NCBI RefSeq assembly: GCF_910592395.1
Contig: NC_088318.1
Location: 6,904,756-6,968,755, forward strand
Source: Lineus longissimus
Taxonomy: Eukaryota > Nemertea > Pilidiophora > Heteronemertea > Lineidae
DNA length: 64,000 nucleotides
Direction: 5' to 3'
The number at the start of each line of letters is the position of its first letter. The first letter of the stretch is position 1. Positions 58,172 through 64,000 of the stretch are shown one piece after another. The position numbers were made by a program, and so were the translations under genes. Under the pieces are notes generated by a model. The model was given only the letters and a program-made list of their open reading frames with translations. It did not search any database and was not told where the DNA came from.

Positions 58172-59389
58172 GGCCTAGAAAATTAAACATTTGTTGATTA
58201 CTTCACTGATGGCATGTACACTGACAGGCTATAAAAATGAATGATCTATTTATAATCTATGAAAAATATATTAATAAGTTTTTCCTTCAAGAATTCTATT
58301 AGATTTTTCATCTTTTTTTTGTAAGATTAAATTGAAAAATTATACAGCTATTTTTCTTGCATTTCAATTACTATTAGTCCACTGTACCCGTTTGTGTGTT
58401 TGTTTCTCCCAGACCAAAGACCTCTCCATTTGTCAAATACATTTAATACAAACTTTCTTTTCACACTTTGGGTCACCTTCTTCTTCTTCAGCGTTCGCTC
58501 TTTGGCACTTGGAGGGGTCATCCTCCTAGGAGTAATCCTCCTCCAAGGCGGGATGACCGTATCCTGTGCTGCCACTACGGTTGTGCGCCAATTGGGTTTA
58601 TTGGCCTAGTGGTCCGACTTTGGCGACCGGCTGACAGGCCGAGACTTTGGGTCACCAAGCTGTGTATGAACACGCCAAAGCTTTTGGCTGAAGTTACCCG
58701 TGACGCACATGACTTGAAGGTGAAATTGTCGTGTGTACAACGTGAATAACGTTAGATAAAACCAATAAACGGCCTTATAATGGATGTTAGTTGGAAATTC
58801 CAAAACCTGGCTTCGTAAGTACCTTTTTGGGACCAGATAATGCTACATGCAAAATTTTGGGTCACTCAGCCATTCGGTCTGGGAGATACGAGTGCACACA
58901 CCAACAAACAAACAAACACACAAACTTTTCTCAAATTTAGTAAGGATTAAAATTTGGCTCTAATTAAGTCCTTACCCACAAACTTCTCCTTTACTCTTGT
59001 TCTTCCGGTCCCACTGGTTTTGTTTGGTGTGCTTTTAAAAATGATTTCATTTTGGTTAAAACGATACAAAATACATTCTGGTTTTACATACATGCATGTA
59101 CACACAGTCTCACTAAGAGCCACTTCATAACTATTCATTTGCAGAGATTTAATGTGCCTCTTTTCATACTTCTGATGCTTTCAATATCAGTTCTTTACAG
59201 GAATGAATAATACATTTGACAATTTAATTAGATTAATTAATGAAATTGGAACCTTTGACAAGTTCTATATGCCAATCAAACCATAACCCTATCAAGGGTC
59301 TTGATCAGCCCCCTCCCCCCCCCCCCCCCTCAGTATTGTGAAGAAGCAATCTATAGGTCAGTATTGTTTACATTTATTTGTATACTTAC

Positions 59390-59531
59390 CCTTCAACTGT
59401 TTGAATGCAGCACAGAAGTCATTGGATGAGTCTACAAAGTCTCGCATTTCATTGCTTATCTCGCTCTGGTTCTAATCAAACTGATCAAGAGATGTTTTAA
59501 GAGTGACATCCTTTGAATCCGAAAATTCAAT
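59390..59531 (-). pseudogene. Exon-like segment with one stop
   Basis: Strong splice signals on the minus strand: ATTTTGCAG before 59531 and GTAAGTAT after 59390. The 142-base segment reads IEFSDSKDVTLKTSLDQFD, then TAG, then NQSEISNEMRDFVDSSNDFC and AAFKQLK. The other frames have more stops. It may be an exon of the same decayed gene as 57972-58171; the product is not recognised. Confidence 0.35.
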
Positions 59532-60045
59532 CTGCAAAATATTTGTTATCAACAGTAATTTTCAAATTTGATCTGGTTTCTTTTCATGATAACAATACGA
59601 CTCTAGTATCACATCCTGAAACTCATGGGCCCGTATTCTTGAACCCACCTTTAAATAGGGCTAAAGTAGGCCTTTATTAAGGCCACCTTTACTAAGGAGT
59701 TACTTTGTTAAAGGCACCTATAAGAAATGGTATTCAAGAACCACACTTTAACCTCCCTTATGTTAAGGTCCACCTTTACCTCAAAGTTGCTAAAGGGTCC
59801 CTTTGAATAAGGGACACTTTCAAAAAGGCTCCCTTTATCCTTATAATGATCTGAGGTAACAGGACGATGTCAGTTTTGAAGTCTCGTGTAATAACTATAG
59901 TGATTACACTACCATTGTTATATTATGCCGTGGTCTTGATTTGAAGTGAAGTATATGCAGCTAGGCCTAAATACATGAGAGTTCATTGGGTAGTGCGGCT
60001 GTGGAAGCGACAAGTAAATGTACTCAAATTTTGCGGACAACCAAC

Positions 60046-61325
60046 ATGCTGAAAACAGGAAAAACCAACGGTTCTCCGGATGACGGCAAAACACAAAAAT
60101 CGCGTAGACGGTTCAGTGAAATAGAAAAACAGTTACTAATGCAACTGGTCACTAAGGAAAAGCATATAGACCAGCGGGAAAATACTACTAAGGTTCTGAC
60201 TGCCAAAAATGGAGCCTGGGACAGAATCACGAAAAAGTTCAATGCGCAGCCATGTATCACACCTTGCGATACTACACAGCTTAAGAAAGTTATCGATAAT
60301 TTGAAAGTGAAGGCAAAGAAAGACGTTGCACAGGAAAAGAAATGTCGCCAACTGACAGGAGGTGGATCAATGGAGAAAGATTCCGTCGCTGATGATGTAT
60401 CCCACATGGTAGCATCCTATTGTAGCGAAGTACTCCACCCACTGGATAACGACTTTGACGATGATACAGGGTATCATAAACCAGAAGGTAAATTATTGAC
60501 TTAATACTATACAGCATTGTTTTAATAGAAATAAATAATCTGCCACATTGTGGTGGCTCATAACTGATAACACTCATCACAAAAAGGTAGCACTAATTCG
60601 TTCAAATTAATTTTCAACTCTTTTCACTCTTCGTATTAAACTGACAGTCCAACCGTTCTCCAAGTACCACGTATCCATCACACACATGATAACTGCATTG
60701 AATTCAAGAGCATTAATTAGGGTCTTTTTCCAGCTTTATGGAATTGAAGCCACAAAAACAAAACTGTTCAGCATTTATCTAGACCAAACGGAAAACTAAA
60801 AATGTTTTACTTCTGGCTTAAGCAAGAGGTTTAAAAAGGTCCCTATTGAATCAAAATGGCAAATTGAATTCTTCAAAACCTCGGTTTTTCAGCCAAGAAA
60901 ACAAAGCCATCCGCTAGCGCCGGAAAGCCTGACGACTACGAGGACTCATCTGAATATGATGAACCCCAAGTCATTGAAGAATTAGACGAACCAAACACAC
61001 CCATTACTGAAGCCCGCTGTACTCGAAACGTGAGGAGAGGCCCCGTAGTAAATCTCCATCAGCCGTAGGCAACCGCGCGAACGCAGTTGATTCAGCTTTG
61101 GCAATGCAGAGGGAAGAGCACGAATTCCAGATGAAGTATCTGGAGAACAAAATTAAATTTGAAAAAGACGAGCACGAACAACGGATGGAGGTGTTCAGGT
61201 TGCAGCAGTCGTTTTGGACGAAGCTGAATAGTCGAGGATTCCAAGCAGTCACATGTCCAGGCGCCACAGCCAACAATGCTGTTGATGACTACCAACTATC
61301 TTCACCAGTTTATACAGAGTTGTAA
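60046..61325 (+). pseudogene. Harbinger Myb/SANT-like accessory gene, two exons, one frame break
   Basis: Exon 1 (60046-60487) starts at the first ATG and encodes a basic Myb/SANT-like domain (about residues 20-95: RRRFSEIEKQLLMQLVTKEK, NGAWDRITKKFN, LKKVIDNLKVKAKKD), then TGGGSMEKDSVADDVSHMV. Donor AAG/GTAAAT at 60488; acceptor GGTTTTTCAG before 60893; phase 1 agrees. Exon 2 opens as an acidic stretch (DDYEDSSEYDEPQVIEELDE). At about 61010 a 1-nt shift is needed to pass into the frame SKREERPRSKSPSAVGNRAN and the coiled coil MQREEHEFQMKYLENKIKFE, which ends at 61325. Without it the protein stops at about 61068. It may be a true mutation or a sequence error. AATAAA at 61405. Confidence 0.7.
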
Positions 61326-61416
61326 TAGGTAAACTTGTTACTTTTGATGCACAATTAAATCCCTTTGGTACATTGTACATGAACAGCAGATCAAAATAAT
61401 TGTCAATAAATTGTGC

Positions 61417-62454
61417 TTATTGAAAATGTTGTTGAACAATTGTTTGTCTGATAGCAGCACCCATGACATTATCATCCCTATCGACTACAGGGACATCGTC
61501 ATCCTCAGCCTCAGCCTCTTCACCAACATCTGGCTCCTTCAGATCAATGGCAATATTGTGCAATACTGCAGTCGCAATGATGACGGACATTGCTGTGTCA
61601 AGCTTCACTCTTATACCCTGTTTCAAACACGGAAATTTGCGTTTCCATATACCAAACATTCTTTCAACTGCAGATCGTGTACTCTTGTGTGATCTGTTGT
61701 ATCGCCTTTGTGCACGGCCAGCTGGGTTCCGAAATGGCGTCATTAAAAATGGTAGGCAAGCGTAGCCTTTATCTCCAAGCAGAAGGCCTTCGAATTGGCG
61801 TTGTTCAAGCTGGAAACAAATCCGGCTGTTATCGAAAATACGTGAATCATGAGTTGACCCCGGCCATCGATTAACAATGTTGATGAATTTCAGATCTGTA
61901 TCTGCGATGCCTTGAACATTCAGCGACATGAAACCCTTGCGACATCTATAAATTTCACGTTCGTCCAAGCTTGGGGCTTCGATGGGCACATGAACTCCGT
62001 CAACGCAACCTAGCACATCAGGAAAACCATACTGTTCATAGAATTTCCTTTTATTTTCAACAGCTTCCTGTCCAATTGGAAAACGAAATACCTCGGCCCG
62101 TTTTCTTGCTAACAGTCCTGAAACCCTTTTGACAATTCTTGAAGCCGATGGCTGGGACACTCCTTGCAAATCTCCGTGAACGATCTGAAACGAACCTGTC
62201 GCATAGTAACGGAGTGCAACTAGCACTTGGGTCCTTGGTGATATGGGGTGTCCACGATTGTTCTCAGGTTCCGGGATGTCGTCGCCAATGAAGTGCATCA
62301 GCTGGTTAAATCCCTCCTTGGTGAACCGAAATCGATCAAAAAAGGCGTCGTCACTGAAATCATCCTCTCGAAACTGAGGAAGCAGTGTCCGGATGCGTGG
62401 CATACGCACATTGACGTCATAAAGACGCACTAGTCGGTTGACATAATCGCCCAT
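61417..62454 (-). CDS. PIF/Harbinger DDE transposase (HARBI1-like)
   Basis: Intact 345-residue transposase that cuts and pastes the element, acting in the nucleus with a Myb-like partner. The N-terminal half has FRFTKEGFNQLMHFIGDDI and the HTH-like VALRYYATGSFQIVHGDLQG. The DDE_4 core follows: D152 in GCVDGVHVPI, D228 in LLLGDKGYACLP and E264 in TRSAVERMFGIWKRKFP, with 35 residues between D2 and E. NRWPGSTHDSRIFDNS is the usual block before D2. The C-terminus is acidic. It starts at an ATG (62454) about 275 bases from the right terminus and has no frame break, unlike most TE genes in the window. Family call is firm; activity is untested. Confidence 0.93.
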   Translation of the reverse strand: MGDYVNRLVRLYDVNVRMPRIRTLLPQFREDDFSDDAFFDRFRFTKEGFNQLMHFIGDDIPEPENNRGHPISPRTQVLVALRYYATGSFQIVHGDLQGVSQPSASRIVKRVSGLLARKRAEVFRFPIGQEAVENKRKFYEQYGFPDVLGCVDGVHVPIEAPSLDEREIYRCRKGFMSLNVQGIADTDLKFINIVNRWPGSTHDSRIFDNSRICFQLEQRQFEGLLLGDKGYACLPFLMTPFRNPAGRAQRRYNRSHKSTRSAVERMFGIWKRKFPCLKQGIRVKLDTAMSVIIATAVLHNIAIDLKEPDVGEEAEAEDDDVPVVDRDDNVMGAAIRQTIVQQHFQ

Positions 62455-62731
62455 CGCTGAGTTATCAGAAGAGATCCTTCCACATCGGCTACTAAAGGGA
62501 GACTAAAGGATACTCCAGACCAACCTTATGTTTAAAGGCCTCCTTACAGCAATTTAAAGCATTTCCTGTAATGAAGGAAGGTTCTAGAAATGGCCCAACC
62601 TTTGTTTAAGGAAGATACATAAAGGAGTCCTTTAGCCAGAAATAAAGGTTGGTTCTTGAAATGAAATTTAGCTAAAGGTTGACTTAAAGTCTCCCTTAGT
62701 GTTAAAGGAGGGTTCAAGAATACGGGCCATG

Positions 62732-63916
62732 GTCTCATAACAGACAGTATTCCTCCATGATTTTTTTCGTAGATTCACCTTTAGGCCCACTGCCAATGGC
62801 AACATGGAGGCTCTTCTTATTTCAACTCCCTCCGGGAACTCCCTGTATAAACCAATCATGTGGTATCTGACCTGCCAGCCTGTGGTGTCACTCCCGCCAA
62901 ACTTCCACATGGTTACTAACTGTACGGTATTTATTTAGCTGTTTTGCAGTTTGGCATCGTGGTGTGTTCAGTAAAACTGAACCATGTCAACAGCTCTTTA
63001 TTCAATAGCCCAGAAGTTGGAAGTCCATACATGTATGTTCACCATTCAGTTACATGAGTAACATTAAGATATTCATTCAAATCCTGATGCTTAAGAATCT
63101 TTTGAAAACATTGTTGTCCAGGAGCTCTTCACATAATGGTAACTGGCAGACATTTCCATGTTACCATCTCCTCCCACCCTATTTATACTCCAGGTGCCCC
63201 ATAAACTTTGGTTGCCTTGCATACAATTACAAGTAGGCCTACTATACTACAGAGTATCGTAGTAAAAGAAATTACGCAAATGCACTCCCTGCCTCCCACA
63301 ACAATGCATCCATTGGCGCGAACGACCACGTGACCGGAGTTGATTGGCTGGTTTATTTCCAGCTGGATGCATTGCAAATGCACAGGACTCATAGCCGTCA
63401 ACCTCGTCTTTCATTACCTCGATCCATTGGCATTCTTGATGAATGAATTGCTACACTGTTTCTGACGTTCACGTGATTGGTTGGTTGGATTCAATAGAGA
63501 CCTTTGGCAGGACGTTTTACGTGTACGCGAACGTGCACAAAGAGCGCGGACGTAATAGCCCCCGTAAGTGGATATTTTTGGATTTGGCAGGGCGTTTGGA
63601 ACTATGTGGTTCGGCAGGATGTTTCCGCGCAGTTTAACGCGCGTCTCGTGTGAGTCGTTCTACGTGGCTTTCTTACCAACATAAAACAGTGAGGAAACTT
63701 ACATTTATCTCTAATAGTGAGTTATTATTTCATAAAAATATGTTTCGTTGCGATTATGGAACAATTTGCCCTCTTTTTAACATAGGTCCAGGTCCGTTTG
63801 TAAACTAAATCGCGCGAACACGCACTAAGTCGGGAAAAGGATTCGTTCTGGTGTAGATGGACTTGGGACGTCATAATTGCATATCTTTGGAGAGGAAAGA
63901 GAGCTCGTGATTTAGA
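62732..63916. other. Interval with no supported gene
   Basis: An open stretch 62910-62740 on the minus strand (MWKFGGSDTTGWQVRYHMIG) ends at the transposon insertion point and would read a few codons beyond it in the empty site before a stop; it is not recognised. The remainder has no supported feature. Confidence 0.3.
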
Positions 63917-63938
63917 AATGTACCTTGTATATCTAGAC

Positions 63939-64000
63939 ATGGACGAATTGGTACCTTTATTGAAAAGACGACCACCGGACACTGAGGAATCTCCGTTGGG
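63939..64000 (+). CDS. Possible gene start, cut by window edge
   Basis: From ATG at 63939 the frame MDELVPLLKRRPPDTEESPL is open to the end of the window, with another in-frame ATG at 63918. The composition looks protein-like but the piece is too short to identify. Confidence 0.25.
   Translation, partial: MDELVPLLKRRPPDTEESPL

Larger units (their letters stand above)
59628..62728. mobile_element. PIF/Harbinger transposon, 3.1 kb, complete
   Basis: Inverted ends GGCCCGTATTCTTGAACCC (about 27 bases with one mismatch) with many CCTTTA subterminal motifs. Flanked by ATG on both sides (59625-59627 and 62729-62731), a 3-bp duplication as expected for Harbinger. Contains a Myb-like gene (plus) and an intact transposase (minus), which converge within 100 bases at 61.3-61.4 kb. 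Confidence 0.92.

Noticed and set aside
61463-61874. Plus-strand ORFs over the Harbinger transposase
   Set aside because: Antisense shadows of a strong DDE_4 transposase frame.

Overview
This window is eukaryotic, almost certainly from a marine invertebrate animal. Evidence: genes with GT-AG introns, several families of animal DNA transposons (PIF/Harbinger, pogo/Tigger, Tc1-mariner-type MITEs), a DIRS tyrosine-recombinase retrotransposon, CR1/L2-like and Ty3/Gypsy fragments, a 5S rRNA gene of invertebrate type, and a membrane protein of the 'short-chain collagen C4-like' kind known from marine invertebrates. The 5S sequence resembles lophotrochozoan 5S as I remember it, but the phylum cannot be fixed from sequence alone. 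There are no bacterial operons, CRISPR arrays or viral genomes.

Layout. 1-7.5 kb: long AT-rich repeat family (copy A) carrying a 4.2-kb Harbinger-like transposon (3131-7326) with an intact three-coding-exon Myb/SANT-like accessory gene and a dead transposase. 7.5-10.4 kb: poly-C tracts, a MITE and a LamG/concanavalin-like exon. 10.5-19 kb: copies B, C and D of the same repeat family, interrupted by an AGGTCA-rich satellite, a palindromic GC-rich minisatellite, a broken coiled-coil gene, a solo LTR and a palindromic MITE. 19-19.6 kb: 5S rRNA gene next to a cluster of TGACGTCA (CRE-like) sites. 20-26.2 kb: a CR1/L2-like retrotransposon in two pieces (RT and endonuclease) flanking a 2.4-kb foldback element that may itself contain a spliced ORF. 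26.8-27.0 kb: pogo fragment. 27.8-31.0 kb: the best host gene, a four-exon type II membrane protein. 31.7-35.2 kb: MITE, Gypsy fragment, GGTACC foldback. 36.4-40.4 kb: two more pogo remnants and two long hairpins. 40.6-47.2 kb: DIRS element with internal complementary region, broken mostly at poly-C tracts. 47.2-57.8 kb: no convincing protein genes, but duplicated exon-like modules and dispersed repeats. 57.9-59.5 kb: exon-like remnants of an unknown gene. 59.6-62.7 kb: Harbinger element with intact transposase, matched TIRs and a 3-bp duplication. The right edge has a possible gene start.

How it fits together: most of the window is nested mobile DNA. The two Harbinger-type elements share one plan, a Myb-like DNA-binding gene on the plus strand converging on a DDE transposase on the minus strand. 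In the first the accessory gene is intact and the transposase dead; in the second the transposase is intact and the accessory gene has one frame break. The DIRS element carries gag, RT/RNase H and tyrosine recombinase in the usual order. Comparing repeat copies gives empty-site evidence for a solo LTR and supportive evidence for two other insertions.
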